NCBI RefSeq assembly: GCF_006658505.1
Contig: NZ_VFUZ01000005.1
Span: 1-64,000 of the forward strand
Origin: Mesorhizobium sp. B2-4-15
GTDB lineage: Bacteria > Pseudomonadota > Alphaproteobacteria > Rhizobiales > Rhizobiaceae
Direction: 5' to 3'
Length of the DNA: 64,000 bases
Shown: positions 8,649 to 18,683 of the stretch, one piece after another
Position numbering within the stretch: position 1 is the stretch's first letter
Layout: each line of letters starts with the position of its first letter
Program-made: the position numbers and the translations under genes
Notes under the pieces: generated by a model
What the model was told of the DNA's origin: nothing
The model's database searches: none
The model's input: the letters and a program-made list of their open reading frames with translations, nothing else

Positions 8649-9641
8649 ATGCCGGATTATGACGTGCTTTGCATCGGCAATGCCATTGTCGACATCATCG
8701 CCCAGTGCGAAGAGGAATTCCTCGAGACCAATGGCATCATCAAGGGCGCGATGAACCTCATCGACACAAGGCGCGCCGAGCTGCTCTACAGCCGCATGGG
8801 CCCGGCGATCGAGGCCTCCGGCGGCAGCGCCGGCAACACGGCGGCCGGCGTCGCCAGTTTCGGCGGACGCGCCGCCTTCTTCGGCAAGGTCTCTAACGAT
8901 GCGCTGGGCGAAATCTACGCGCACGACATCCATGCGCAGGGCGTCGCCTTCGACACCAAGCCGCTCGAGGGCGAGCCGCCGACGGCGCGCTCGATGATCT
9001 TCGTCACCCCCGACGGCGAGCGCTCGATGAACACCTATCTCGGCGCCTGCGTCGAACTCGGACCCGAAGATGTCGAGGCCGACAAGGCTTCGGGCGCCAA
9101 GGTCACCTATTTCGAGGGCTACCTTTGGGATCCGCCGCGCGCCAAGGAAGCGATCCGGCAGACGGCGAAGCTGGCGCACGCGGCGGGCCGTGAAGTGTCG
9201 ATGACGCTGTCGGATTCCTTCTGCGTCGACCGTTACCGCGACGAGTTCCTCGAGTTGATGCGCTCGGGCACCGTCGATATCGTCTTTGCCAACAGTCACG
9301 AGATCAAGTCGCTCTACCAGACATCGTCCTTCGACGCGGCGCTGGCGCAGATTCGCAAGGACTGCAGGATCGCCGCCGTGACGCGGTCCGAGAAAGGCTC
9401 GGTCATCGTGCGCGGTGACGAGACCGTGGTGATCCAGGCGACCGCCATCAGGGAGTTGGTCGACACGACGGGCGCCGGCGATCTTTATGCCGCCGGTTTC
9501 CTGCATGGCTACACGCAAGGCCGCGACCTCAAGACCTGCGGCGACCTCGGCTCTCTCGCCGCCGGACTGGTGATCCAGCAGATCGGCCCAAGGCCGAGGC
9601 AAAATCTGCGCCGCGAGGCCGAGCAAGCGGGGTTGCTGTAG
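8649..9641 (+). CDS. Adenosine kinase (PfkB family)
   Basis: Ribokinase/PfkB-family sugar kinase (330 residues). The N-terminal region has LCIGNAIVDIIAQ and the GGSAGNTAAGVASFGG signature. The C-terminal signature VDTTGAGDLYAAGFLHGY holds the catalytic aspartate and the anion hole. In Rhizobiales this orthologous group is annotated as adenosine kinase, phosphorylating adenosine to AMP with ATP; that specificity comes from the family assignment, not from residues I can check. The start at 8649 (MPDYDVLCIG) fits the family. An in-frame ATG at 8610 would add 13 residues. Confidence 0.87.
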   Translation: MPDYDVLCIGNAIVDIIAQCEEEFLETNGIIKGAMNLIDTRRAELLYSRMGPAIEASGGSAGNTAAGVASFGGRAAFFGKVSNDALGEIYAHDIHAQGVAFDTKPLEGEPPTARSMIFVTPDGERSMNTYLGACVELGPEDVEADKASGAKVTYFEGYLWDPPRAKEAIRQTAKLAHAAGREVSMTLSDSFCVDRYRDEFLELMRSGTVDIVFANSHEIKSLYQTSSFDAALAQIRKDCRIAAVTRSEKGSVIVRGDETVVIQATAIRELVDTTGAGDLYAAGFLHGYTQGRDLKTCGDLGSLAAGLVIQQIGPRPRQNLRREAEQAGLL

Positions 9642-10081
9642 GAACCGTCAAGCTGCCGATCTTCCCCCTTGTGGGGGAGATGGCCGGCAGGCCAGAGGGG
9701 GGCGCTGTCCCGCCGGTATCTCTAGGTTTCTATCTCGCTGTACGTGAACAATCATTCGTCCGTGGCAATCCTTCGCGCCCTCGACTGCTGCCCTTCGCAG
9801 GCTCAGGGCGTTCGAAGCTCGAAAAGCCAAGCGATTGGCTTTTCGTCCGCTGCGCGGACCGCTTCTCACCGTCGCGCGGCTGTCACATATCGCTCCTACA
9901 CGCAATTTGGGCGCCCCGTGACCGACATTGCGGGACGTCCGCAGTCAGTTGGGGTGTCCAGGATGTAAGACAACAAGCTGTGGAGCGGCAAGATTCGTGC
10001 CGCGATTTCCGTTTTCCGCACTAGAAATTCAGCAATCGGCCGTGGCTTGGGGGAGGAGCGCGCGGCCAGAAGACAGAATGC
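9642..10081. other. Repeat-bearing intergenic region
   Basis: A 440-base gap without a convincing gene. At about 9663-9712 there is a C-rich/G-rich inverted arrangement (tccccctt / gtgggggaga, then ggccggcaggcc), the look of short repeats scattered through Mesorhizobium genomes. At 9819-9867 lies a 49-base element listed separately that recurs near 37.7 kb. The right part (9870-10081) is plain sequence leading to the next gene; no ribosome site or small reading frame stands out. Confidence 0.6.
9819..9867. repeat. Dispersed 49-base repeat, copy 1
   Basis: Contains the palindromic core gaaaagccaagcgattggct followed by tttcgtccgc and ends in cttctc. A second copy with three mismatches lies at 37701-37749. 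Both are intergenic and flanked by other repeat modules, so this is one part of a mosaic intergenic element. Confidence 0.85.
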
Positions 10082-10777
10082 ATGAGCAGATTTCAGACAA
10101 ATGGTCTCGGACAGGACGACTTCGCGGAGATGGTCGCGGAGGACGTCGAGCGTGCGCTTGCCCACTATGACGAGGCGATAAACCGATCCACAGTGGTCTC
10201 GGTCGGCAAGATTGCCGGCAGCATAGCGTCGGCCGTCACCTTGCTGTCGCCGAAACTTCAGCGCGCCATCGACACCATCCATGCCGACCTTCCCGGCCTT
10301 GCCCAGAAGTTCGTGCGCGCGCTGGCGGCGGAAGCCGCGCGCCGCAGCGAAGCCGGCACCGCCGGAACGACAAACCCGCCGACGGCCTTGCTGGCCGATG
10401 AAGCACCTCCTCCCCAGTCCGACGACCTCGAATCGATGCTGATCGAGGACTGGGCCGGCCGTGTCGCCGGTTCGACCTATCTGGAGGAAAACCTGCGCAT
10501 CGCCCGCTCGACCCTGCACCGCTGGCAGCGGCGGGGCGACGTCATCGCCCTGCGCAAGGGCGGCCGCAAACACGTCTTCCCGCTGGCGCAATTCGTCGAC
10601 GGCAGGCCGGTGGCGGGCATAAGCGACGTGCTGTCCCTTATCGGCAATCCCAGGCTGGCCTGGCTGTGGCTGACGCGTCCGGCAGCACAACTCGACGGCC
10701 GCATTCCGATCGACCTGCTGCGGCAGGACCAGGTCGAGGAGGTTGTCGAGGCAGCGCGGGTGTTTATGCCGGGCTGA
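10082..10777 (+). CDS. Xre/MbcA/ParS-like (DUF2384-type) protein, orphan
   Basis: A 231-residue protein in two parts. The first 110 residues are helical with no recognised family. Residues about 125-165 look like a small DNA-binding or excisionase-like fold (TYLEENLRIARSTLHRWQRRG, then VIALRKGGRKHVFPLAQF). The last 60 residues (GNPRLAWLWLTRPAAQLDGRIPIDLL) match the toxin-binding C-terminal domain of Xre/MbcA/ParS antitoxins. Such antitoxins normally sit beside a RES-domain toxin, but none is present: the next gene is the convergent malic enzyme, 7 bases away. It may be an orphan antitoxin or a regulator with the same domain. Confidence 0.65.
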   Translation: MSRFQTNGLGQDDFAEMVAEDVERALAHYDEAINRSTVVSVGKIAGSIASAVTLLSPKLQRAIDTIHADLPGLAQKFVRALAAEAARRSEAGTAGTTNPPTALLADEAPPPQSDDLESMLIEDWAGRVAGSTYLEENLRIARSTLHRWQRRGDVIALRKGGRKHVFPLAQFVDGRPVAGISDVLSLIGNPRLAWLWLTRPAAQLDGRIPIDLLRQDQVEEVVEAARVFMPG

Positions 10778-10784
10778 GCGTTTC

Positions 10785-13064
10785 TCAAGTCCCCGCCGTA
10801 TACGCCGCGATCGCCGCCATGTTGACGATGTCCGAGTCCTTGGCGTTCAGCGACACGATCTGGACCGGTTTGTTCAGGCCGACCAGCAGCGGGCCGATCA
10901 CGGTCGAGCCGCCGAGTTCCTGCAGCATCTTGGTCGAGATCGAGGCCGAGTGGAAGGCCGGCATGATCAGCACGTTGGCCGGGCCGGTCAGCCTCATGAA
11001 CGGGTATTGCGCCATGGCGCGGGCGTTCAGCGCGACATCGGCGGCCATCTCGCCGTCATACTCGAAATCGACGCGGCGCCTGTCGAGGATGCGCACCGCT
11101 TCCTGGATGCGCTCGGAACGCTCGCCCTGCGGATGGCCGAAGGTGGAATAGGCAAGCATTGCGAGCCGCGGCTCATAGCCCATGCGGCGTGCGAAGCCCG
11201 CTGCCTCCTCGGCGATATCGGCGATCTGCTCGGCGTTGGGCATGTCGTGCACGGCGGTATCGGCGACGATCACCGTTCTGCCGCGCGCCAGCACGATCGA
11301 CACGCCGATGACGCGGTGGCCGGGCTTGGCATCGATCACGCGGCGCACGTCGTCGAGCGCGGTGGAATAGTTGCGGGTCACGCCGGTGACGATGCCGTCG
11401 GCATCGCCCAGGGCCACCATGCAGGCGGCGAAGTGGTTGCGATCGTTGTTGATCAGCCGCTGGCAATCGCGGAACAGGAAACCTTTGCGCTGCATGCGCT
11501 CGTAGAGATAGTCAGTGTAGATCGAGTTGCGGCGCGACAGCCGGGCATTGATGATCTCGAGGCCCTGCTTGTTGAGGTCGATGCCGGCGTTCCTGGCGTT
11601 CTCCTTGATGACATCATCGCGGCCAAGCAGGATGGCGGTGCCGAGCCGCTGGTTCACATAGGAAACGGCGGCGCGCATCACCTGCTCCTCCTCGCCCTCA
11701 GCGAAGACGATGCGCTTGGGTTGGCGGCGCACGCGGTCGTAGATGCGCTGCAGGGTCGAAGCGATCGGATCGCGGCGGGCGGACAACTCCTGCGCGTAGC
11801 GGTCGAGGTCGAGGATCGGCTTGCGGGCGACCCCAGAATCCATCGCCGCCTTGGCCACGGCAATCGGAATGGCCGAGATCAGGCGCGGGTCGAACGGCAC
11901 CGGAATGATGTAGTTGGGGCCGAATTTCGGCCGGTTGCCCTGATAGGCGGCGGCGACGTCGTCGGGCACGTCCTGGCGCGCCAGTTCGGCGAGCGCGCGG
12001 GCCGCGGCGATCTTCATGTCGTCATTGATGGTGGTGGCCCGCACATCCAGTGCGCCGCGGAAGATATAGGGAAAGCCGAGCACGTTGTTGACCTGGTTCG
12101 GGTAGTCCGAACGCCCGGTGGCCATGATCGCGTCGGTGCGGATTTCGGCCACTTCCTCCGGCGTGATCTCGGGGTCCGGATTGGCCATGGCGAAGATGAT
12201 CGGGTTCTTGGCCATGGACTGCACCATGGCGGTGGTCAGCGTGCCCTTGGCGGACAGGCCGAGGAAGACGTCGGCGCCATCGAGCGCTTCGGCCAGGCTG
12301 CGCGCCTCGGTTTTCACCGCATGCGCCGACTTCCACTGGTTCATGCCTTCGGTGCGGCCCTGGAAGACGACGCCCTTGGTGTCGCACAGGATGATGTTTT
12401 CCGGCGCGAAGCCCATCGCCTTCATCAGCTCGATGCAGGCGATGCCGGCGGCACCGGCGCCGTTGCAGACCATCCTGGTGGTCTTCATGTCGCGGCCGGT
12501 GATCTCCAGCGCGTTGATGAGGCCGGCGGCCGAGATGATCGCGGTGCCGTGCTGGTCGTCGTGGAAGACCGGGATGTCCATCAGTTCGCGCAGGCGCTGC
12601 TCGATGATGAAGCATTCCGGCGCCTTGATGTCTTCCAGGTTGATGCCGCCGAAGGAGGGCCCGAGGAAGCGCACGCAGTTGACGAACTCGTCGGCATCCT
12701 CGGTGTCGACCTCGAGATCGATGGAATCGACGTCGGCGAAGCGCTTGAACAGCACCGCCTTGCCTTCCATCACCGGCTTCGATGCCAGCGCGCCGAGATT
12801 GCCGAGGCCGAGGATGGCGGTGCCGTTGGAGATGACGGCGACCATATTGCCGCGCGTCGTATAGTCGAAGGCGCGGCTGGGATCCTCGGCGATGGCGCGC
12901 ACCGGCACGGCGACACCTGGCGAATAGGCGAGGCTGAGATCGCGCTGCGTCGTCATCGGCTTGGTGGCGACGATCTCGAGCTTGCCGGGCCGGCCCATGG
13001 CATGAAACTCGAGCGCTTCCTGCGCGCTGACGGACGGACCGTTGTTCTCGGTTTTCCTGGCCAT
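10785..13064 (-). CDS. maeB: NADP-dependent malic enzyme with phosphotransacetylase-like domain
   Basis: Large malic enzyme (759 residues) that decarboxylates malate to pyruvate. The N-terminal malic domain begins after about 20 residues (ALEFHAMGRPGKLEI, YSPGVAVP), followed by the NAD(P)-binding part (GAGAAGIACIELM at about 200-212, and FAMANPDPEITPEE). From about residue 430 the protein continues into a phosphotransacetylase-like domain (RIVFAEGEEEQVMRAA, MPAFHSASISTKMLQELGG), which in this class is thought to regulate activity rather than transfer acetyl groups. Position next to mutS matches the tme gene of Sinorhizobium meliloti, which favours the NADP form. It is on the minus strand with a 132-base leader. 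Confidence 0.94.
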   Translation of the reverse strand: MARKTENNGPSVSAQEALEFHAMGRPGKLEIVATKPMTTQRDLSLAYSPGVAVPVRAIAEDPSRAFDYTTRGNMVAVISNGTAILGLGNLGALASKPVMEGKAVLFKRFADVDSIDLEVDTEDADEFVNCVRFLGPSFGGINLEDIKAPECFIIEQRLRELMDIPVFHDDQHGTAIISAAGLINALEITGRDMKTTRMVCNGAGAAGIACIELMKAMGFAPENIILCDTKGVVFQGRTEGMNQWKSAHAVKTEARSLAEALDGADVFLGLSAKGTLTTAMVQSMAKNPIIFAMANPDPEITPEEVAEIRTDAIMATGRSDYPNQVNNVLGFPYIFRGALDVRATTINDDMKIAAARALAELARQDVPDDVAAAYQGNRPKFGPNYIIPVPFDPRLISAIPIAVAKAAMDSGVARKPILDLDRYAQELSARRDPIASTLQRIYDRVRRQPKRIVFAEGEEEQVMRAAVSYVNQRLGTAILLGRDDVIKENARNAGIDLNKQGLEIINARLSRRNSIYTDYLYERMQRKGFLFRDCQRLINNDRNHFAACMVALGDADGIVTGVTRNYSTALDDVRRVIDAKPGHRVIGVSIVLARGRTVIVADTAVHDMPNAEQIADIAEEAAGFARRMGYEPRLAMLAYSTFGHPQGERSERIQEAVRILDRRRVDFEYDGEMAADVALNARAMAQYPFMRLTGPANVLIMPAFHSASISTKMLQELGGSTVIGPLLVGLNKPVQIVSLNAKDSDIVNMAAIAAYTAGT

Positions 13065-13196
13065 GATGCTTTTGATTTCCTCGCCGGTGCAGCACCTCCT
13101 TGAAGCGGGTGCTTGTGTGGTTCCGAATTAAGACCACGCGCCGGCTCGTGTAAACCGCCAAGCTCGGCAAAGCTGCTTCAAAGCGCGCACGACTGT

Positions 13197-14390
13197 TCAC
13201 GGCCGTTCTTGTGTCGTCCTGAATGCCTCGATTTCACGGGCATGCTGGCGCAGCGTCGCCCAGCGCATCAAGGTCCCTGCACCCTGAAACGGCCATTGTG
13301 AGAACGGCGGGCCGCCGCTGCCCAAACGCTGCTTCAGTGCCGATAGATAGGCCGTCAGTTCCAGCCGCCCGGCCCGCACTTTTTCGAGCGTGCGGCCGCG
13401 TATCTCCTCGCGCGGGATAGCACGGTCGCGCAGCCGCTCGACGGCGCGCCTGATGGCGACCGGCTCCGGCTCGACGATCATGCAATAGTCCGGATCGAAA
13501 AAGACGTCGCGGCCGCCAAGGCTTGGCGTGCTGACGATCGGCAGACCGGCGAGCAGATACTCCATGGAGGAATACATCGCTCCTTCCTCGGCCGACAGGC
13601 AAAGCCCGACGGCGGCCTGGTTGTAGACGCGATTGACTTCAGCCGCGGACAGCTTGGCGGTCATGCCACCGACGATCGGGTTGGCGATGCGGTGCAGCGG
13701 CGACTGCGCCTGCAGGCGACGGACGAAGGCTCGGGCAAGGGCCGTCGGCATCTCGCCGATCGAGACCGTGATATGGACCAGCCTTTCAATGTCCAGCGCG
13801 AGATAATGGCGCTTGGTGTGCGAGATGCGGCCATTGTAGACGGCATCGAACATGACCGGCACGTCCGGGAGCGGGCGGAATATCTCTTCGGAAACCATGA
13901 GATTGTGGTTGGAGACGATCGCTGTGCCGCCGACAGCGGCGACAAGGCGACGCTCCTCCTCGGTGTTGCAGAGGAAGATCAGCTCGTGAAGCGGAAATCG
14001 TGCGCCGTACCAGGCGATGTCCTCGCCCATCCTGGCGACCACCGCCGGCCGCTCCAATGTCCAGTTCGGCGACAGCAGCAAGGTGGCGCGCCGCTTCGCC
14101 AGGTGTCGGCCGATGGCGGCAATGGTGGAGAGCGGGCGAGCGCCACCGATCGGTGTGTAGAGTATCAGCGGATCGCGGCAGATCGCATAAACCGAAACGA
14201 GCATGCCTGCGTCGAGATCACGCAAGGGGCCATGAACCGGAAGTAGGAAGGGGATCCGCCTGGCGGCCGAAAGCCGGGCCTTGCCGAGAAAATTGCGCGC
14301 GCGCAAGGCGATCCTCAGCCGCAGCCTTTCGACGGGCGAGTGGACCGGACCGACCATCTCCTCGAACGTTTCCTGGCGAAACCTGTCCAT
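13197..14390 (-). CDS. Glycosyltransferase, GT-B-like
   Basis: A 397-residue protein with the two-domain look of a GT-B glycosyltransferase. The C-terminal half carries a donor-binding pattern: CLSAEEGAMYSSMEYLLAG, then LPIVSTPSLGGRDVFFD. The glutamate in SAEEGAMYSS is at the place where GT4-like enzymes bind the nucleotide sugar. The N-terminal half has no recognised acceptor domain. Substrate and product, such as surface polysaccharide or a secreted glycan, are unknown. It sits alone between maeB and mutS, genes that are neighbours in other rhizobia, so it is probably an insertion in that order. Confidence 0.72.
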   Translation of the reverse strand: MDRFRQETFEEMVGPVHSPVERLRLRIALRARNFLGKARLSAARRIPFLLPVHGPLRDLDAGMLVSVYAICRDPLILYTPIGGARPLSTIAAIGRHLAKRRATLLLSPNWTLERPAVVARMGEDIAWYGARFPLHELIFLCNTEEERRLVAAVGGTAIVSNHNLMVSEEIFRPLPDVPVMFDAVYNGRISHTKRHYLALDIERLVHITVSIGEMPTALARAFVRRLQAQSPLHRIANPIVGGMTAKLSAAEVNRVYNQAAVGLCLSAEEGAMYSSMEYLLAGLPIVSTPSLGGRDVFFDPDYCMIVEPEPVAIRRAVERLRDRAIPREEIRGRTLEKVRAGRLELTAYLSALKQRLGSGGPPFSQWPFQGAGTLMRWATLRQHAREIEAFRTTQERP

Positions 14391-14547
14391 CGACCGCTGT
14401 CCTGTACGCAGGAATGATTAGGTCCGCCGCCAGCGGGGTGCAATGCCTGCAAACCCGCCAGACATTGGTGGCGACAACGCAGTCTTCCCCTGCTTTTCGA
14501 GGCCCCGGCATTAAACCCGGCCATCACATCTGCTAGCGTGCCGCGCC

Positions 14548-17313
14548 ATGAACATGCACAGCCCGAACGAGCCCGAAGCCCCAGAGGTGATGACGCCGCC
14601 GCAGCCCGGCGCCGCCGTCACGCCGATGATGGAGCAGTTCATCGAGATCAAGGCGGCGAACCCGGATTCGCTGCTGTTCTATCGCATGGGCGATTTCTAC
14701 GAGCTGTTCTTCGACGATGCCGAGAAGGCGAGCCGGGCGCTTGGCATCGTGCTGACCAAGCGCGGCAAGCACCAGGGCCACGACATACCGATGTGCGGCG
14801 TGCCGGTGCATGCCGCCGACGATTATCTGCAGAAGCTGATTGGCCAGGGTTTTCGCGTCGCCGTTTGCGAACAGATCGAGGATCCGGCCGAAGCCAAGAA
14901 GCGCGGCTCCAAATCAGTGGTGCGCCGCGACGTGGTGCGGCTGGTGACGCCGGGCACGATCACCGAGGACAAATTGCTGGCGCCTTCGGAATCAAGCTTC
15001 CTGATGGCGCTCGGACGGGTGAAGGGTGGCGCGGATCCAAGAGGCGGGGAGCGCGGGACCGCGACAGGAAACCAGGGAAGCTTCGCCTTGGCCTGGATCG
15101 ACATCTCGACCGGCGCCTTCCGCGTCGCCGAGACCACCGCCGACCGTCTGCTCGCCGATATCTTCCGTGTCGATCCGCGCGAGCTGATCGTCGCCGAGCC
15201 GGTGTTCCACGATCCCGAGCTGAAGCCCGTGTTCGACCTGCTCGGCCGGGTCGCCAACCCGCAGCCGCCGTCGCTGTTCGATTCGGCTTCGGCCACGGGT
15301 CGTATCGCGCGCTTCTTCGATGTGGCGACACCGGACAGTTTCGGCACGTTTTCGCGGGCCGAACTGTCGGCGATCTCGGGCGCCATCGCCTATGTCGAGA
15401 AGACGCAGAAAGCCGAGCGGCCGCCCTTGTCGCGGCCCGAGCGCGAGGAACAGGGCTCGACCCTGTTCATCGATCCGGCGACGCGCGGCAATCTGGAGCT
15501 TTTACGCACGCTGTCGGGGAGCCGCGAAGGTTCCCTGTTCAAGGCGATTGACCGCACGGTGACCGGCGGCGGGGCAAGACTGCTCGCGGACCGGCTGATG
15601 GCGCCGCTGACCGACCCGGCGGCGATCGTCGCACGGCTGGATTCGGTGTCGTTCTTCCGGTCCGAAACGCGGCTTTGCCAGGCGGTGCGCGCGAGCCTGA
15701 AAAGCGTCGCCGACATGCCGCGCGCCCTCTCCAGGCTGGCGCTCAACCGGGGCGGGCCGCGCGACCTCGGCGCATTGCGCGCTGGCCTCGAGGCCGCCGG
15801 CGCAATCGCTGATATTTTTGCCACGACAGCGCTGCCCCAGGAACTGACGGCAGCGCTGGCTGCCATCAAGGCACTCCCCGAAGCGCTTGCCCGGCACCTG
15901 ACGCAGGCGCTCGGCGAGGAACTGCCGCTCTTGAAGCGCGACGGAGGTTTCGTTCGCGGCGGCTACCATGCCGAACTCGACGAGATGCGGGCGCTGCGCG
16001 ACGAGTCGCGCAAGGTGATCGCCGGGCTGGAGCGCTCGCTGATCGACGAGACCGGCATCCGCTCGCTCAAAATCCGGCACAACAATGTGCTCGGCTACTA
16101 CATCGAGGTGACGGCCAACCATCATGCCGTGATGACCGGCAGCGATGGCGCCAAGGCGCGCTTCATCCACCGACAGACCATGGCCAACGCCATGCGCTTC
16201 ACCACGACGGAACTCGCCGAGCTCGAGACCAAGATCGCCAATGCCGCCGACCGGGCGCTCAGCATTGAACTCGCCGCCTTCGATGCGCTGACGGCGGAAG
16301 CCGTCGCCGAGGCCAAGGCGATCCGCGCCGGAGCCGACGCGCTCGCTGTGCTTGACGTGTCGGCGGCACTGGCGCTTCTGTCGGAAAGCGAGGCCTGGTG
16401 CCGGCCCGTGGTGGATTCCAGCCTTGCCTTCGAAATATCCGGCGGCCGGCATCCGGTGGTCGAACAGGCGTTGCGCCGTTCTGGCGAAGGCCCGTTCGTC
16501 GCCAATGATTGCGATCTCTCGCCGGAAGGCAGTGCCAAGAACGGCGCGATCTGGCTGCTGACCGGCCCGAACATGGGTGGTAAGTCTACGTTCCTGCGGC
16601 AGAACGCGCTGATCGCGATCCTTGCCCAGACCGGTTCCTTCGTGCCGGCGGCATCGGCCCATATCGGCGTCGTCGACCGCCTGTTCTCGCGCGTCGGCGC
16701 TTCGGATGATCTGGCGCGGGGTCGCTCGACCTTCATGGTCGAAATGGTCGAGACGGCGGCGATCCTCAACCAGGCCGGCGAACGGGCATTGGTGATCCTC
16801 GACGAGATCGGCCGCGGCACCGCCACTTTCGACGGCCTGTCGATCGCCTGGGCGGCGGTGGAGTACCTGCACGAGAAGAACCGCTGCCGGGCAATCTTCG
16901 CCACCCATTTCCATGAAATGACCTCGCTGGCCGGCAAGCTGGCGCGGCTTCACAACGTCACCATGAGGGTCAAGGAATGGGAAGGCGACGTCGTCTTCCT
17001 GCACGAGGTCGGCAAGGGTGCGGCCGATCGCTCCTATGGCGTGCAGGTGGCGCGGCTCGCCGGCCTGCCGGAAGCGGTTGTAGACCGGGCGAAGCAAGTG
17101 CTGCACCAGTTGGAAGAAGGCGAGGTTTCCGGCAAGACCAACCGACTGGTCGACGACCTGCCGCTATTTTCGGTGGCGATGAAACGCGAGGCGCCGAAGC
17201 CGGTGAAGAGCGACGCGCTGGGCGCCGCGCTCGGCGAGATCAATCCCGACGAGATGACGCCGAGGGAAGCGCTGGAGGCGCTTTACCGGCTGAAGGGGCT
17301 GGCGGGGAAATAG
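14548..17313 (+). CDS. mutS: DNA mismatch repair protein MutS
   Basis: Mismatch-recognition ATPase (921 residues, normal length). Domain I begins with [16 protein letters not shown] and holds the mismatch-reading Phe-x-Glu in GDFYELF (Phe50, Glu52). The connector, core and clamp domains follow. The ATPase domain has Walker [14 protein letters not shown] (about residues 672-684), Walker [16 protein letters not shown] and the conserved ATHFHEMT. The C-terminal tail carries the helix-turn-helix dimerisation region ([19 protein letters not shown]). It acts with MutL in post-replication repair. Its stop directly abuts the stop of the convergent aldo/keto reductase gene. Confidence 0.97.
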   Translation: MNMHSPNEPEAPEVMTPPQPGAAVTPMMEQFIEIKAANPDSLLFYRMGDFYELFFDDAEKASRALGIVLTKRGKHQGHDIPMCGVPVHAADDYLQKLIGQGFRVAVCEQIEDPAEAKKRGSKSVVRRDVVRLVTPGTITEDKLLAPSESSFLMALGRVKGGADPRGGERGTATGNQGSFALAWIDISTGAFRVAETTADRLLADIFRVDPRELIVAEPVFHDPELKPVFDLLGRVANPQPPSLFDSASATGRIARFFDVATPDSFGTFSRAELSAISGAIAYVEKTQKAERPPLSRPEREEQGSTLFIDPATRGNLELLRTLSGSREGSLFKAIDRTVTGGGARLLADRLMAPLTDPAAIVARLDSVSFFRSETRLCQAVRASLKSVADMPRALSRLALNRGGPRDLGALRAGLEAAGAIADIFATTALPQELTAALAAIKALPEALARHLTQALGEELPLLKRDGGFVRGGYHAELDEMRALRDESRKVIAGLERSLIDETGIRSLKIRHNNVLGYYIEVTANHHAVMTGSDGAKARFIHRQTMANAMRFTTTELAELETKIANAADRALSIELAAFDALTAEAVAEAKAIRAGADALAVLDVSAALALLSESEAWCRPVVDSSLAFEISGGRHPVVEQALRRSGEGPFVANDCDLSPEGSAKNGAIWLLTGPNMGGKSTFLRQNALIAILAQTGSFVPAASAHIGVVDRLFSRVGASDDLARGRSTFMVEMVETAAILNQAGERALVILDEIGRGTATFDGLSIAWAAVEYLHEKNRCRAIFATHFHEMTSLAGKLARLHNVTMRVKEWEGDVVFLHEVGKGAADRSYGVQVARLAGLPEAVVDRAKQVLHQLEEGEVSGKTNRLVDDLPLFSVAMKREAPKPVKSDALGAALGEINPDEMTPREALEALYRLKGLAGK

Positions 17314-18159
17314 TCAGATCATCTCCAGCCCATGTTTGCGCGTGGGCGGTGGGAAGGCACGGTCGAGATCGGCGAGATCCTCAACCGTAAGCTCGATGTC
17401 GAGCGCCGCGAAATTCTGGCGGACATGCTCCTGGCTGCTGGCCTTTGGAATGGCGATGACGCCCTCCTGGTGCATCACCCAGGCCAAGGCGATCTGTGCG
17501 GCGGTCGCACCGTGGCGGACGGCGACCGCGTCGAGCCTGGCGTTGCGCGCCAAGGCGCCCTGCTCCACCGGCGAATAGGCCATCAGCGGGATGCCGCGCT
17601 GGCGGCTCCACGGTGCCAGATCGAACTCGAGGCCGCGCCGAGAGAGGTTGTAGAGAACCTGGTTGGTCTGGACCCCATCGCCTGCCGGCAGACCGACCAA
17701 TTCCTCCATCTCTTCGGTATCGAAATTGCTGACGCCCCAATGGCGGATCTTTCCCTCCTTCTTCAAGATTTCGAAGGCCTCGACCGTCTCCGCCAACGGT
17801 ACGCTGCCGGGCCAATGCAAGAGATAGAGATCGATACGATCGGTGCGCAGGCGCCTCAGGCTGTTCTCGCAGGCGCGCCGCACGCCCGCGCGCGAAGCGT
17901 TCGAGGGCAGCACTTTCGAGACCAGGAAGACTTCGGCACGGTGTCCGACTATCGCCTCAGCCACCACCTCCTCCGCACCGCCGCTGGCATACATTTCGGC
18001 GGTGTCGATCAGGGTGACGCCGAGATCGAGGCCGAGCCTGAGGGCGCTCACCTCGTCAGCGCGGCGGCGCGAATCCTCGCCCATCTTCCATGTGCCCTGA
18101 CCGAGAACGGGTACGGCCTCGCCGGAAGGCAGCGTGGTGGTTCTGACGCTCGATGGCAT
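17314..18159 (-). CDS. Aldo/keto reductase
   Basis: NADPH-dependent oxidoreductase of the AKR superfamily, a TIM barrel of 281 residues with the start used here ([17 protein letters not shown]). The catalytic tetrad is seen in order: Asp and Tyr of [12 protein letters not shown], Lys of [13 protein letters not shown] and His of [11 protein letters not shown]. The cofactor region [15 protein letters not shown], which binds the 2'-phosphate of NADPH, is at the C-terminus. Substrate unknown. An ATG at 18192 would add 11 residues. It is the last gene of a minus-strand run (copA, DUF305, this gene), with an 88-base gap from DUF305, so cotranscription is possible. Confidence 0.9.
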   Translation of the reverse strand: MPSSVRTTTLPSGEAVPVLGQGTWKMGEDSRRRADEVSALRLGLDLGVTLIDTAEMYASGGAEEVVAEAIVGHRAEVFLVSKVLPSNASRAGVRRACENSLRRLRTDRIDLYLLHWPGSVPLAETVEAFEILKKEGKIRHWGVSNFDTEEMEELVGLPAGDGVQTNQVLYNLSRRGLEFDLAPWSRQRGIPLMAYSPVEQGALARNARLDAVAVRHGATAAQIALAWVMHQEGVIAIPKASSQEHVRQNFAALDIELTVEDLADLDRAFPPPTRKHGLEMI

Positions 18160-18247
18160 GACGGGGCTCCAGTTGAGGCAGGATCGCATCACAGGCCGGG
18201 CGAGAAATCCAGAGCGTTCTCGCCACAGCCTTACGATGCCCGAAGGC

Positions 18248-18640
18248 CTACTTCACGGGATGGGCGGCGAGCCAGTCCTGCATCTGCTTGATCTCGGCTT
18301 CCTGCGCGGCGATGACCGCTTCGGCGAGCTTGCGGATTTCCGGGTCCTGGCCGTTGGCAAGCTCGACCTTGGCCATGTCGATGGCACCCTGATGATGGGG
18401 GATCATGCCACGGACGAAATCGACATCGGCATTGCCGGTATATTGCGACGCCATCATGCCGGCATGCATCTTGTCCATCGCCGCCCTATAGCCCTCGGTC
18501 GAAGGGCTGGCTGCACCGGTCGCCATGCCTGCCATGTCGTGCTTCATCTCTTCACTGCTCGCCGGAACGCTTTCGAGGAAGACGGCGAGCAGCATTCCGG
18601 CCGCCATCAGCAAAAGCACCAGTTTCTTGGCCAACGTCAT
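18248..18640 (-). CDS. DUF305 (CopM-like) periplasmic metal-associated protein
   Basis: A 130-residue protein with an N-terminal hydrophobic signal ([18 protein letters not shown]) and one DUF305 domain. The family signature is [16 protein letters not shown] at about residues 75-90. The mature part is rich in Met and His ([22 protein letters not shown]), typical of periplasmic copper binders such as cyanobacterial CopM. It starts 43 bases after the stop of copA on the same strand, so it is probably cotranscribed from the CueR-type promoter upstream of copA. A role in binding exported copper is inferred from this context. Confidence 0.88.
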   Translation of the reverse strand: MTLAKKLVLLLMAAGMLLAVFLESVPASSEEMKHDMAGMATGAASPSTEGYRAAMDKMHAGMMASQYTGNADVDFVRGMIPHHQGAIDMAKVELANGQDPEIRKLAEAVIAAQEAEIKQMQDWLAAHPVK

Positions 18641-18683
18641 TCATGGTCTCCTGTTGAGTGGGTTTCGTATTTGGGGCTTTGGC

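Noticed and set aside
10743-13103. 786-codon open frame on the plus strand
   Set aside because: Mirror of maeB, whose minus-strand reading has clear malic-enzyme motifs; the plus reading is low-complexity His/Asp/Gly.
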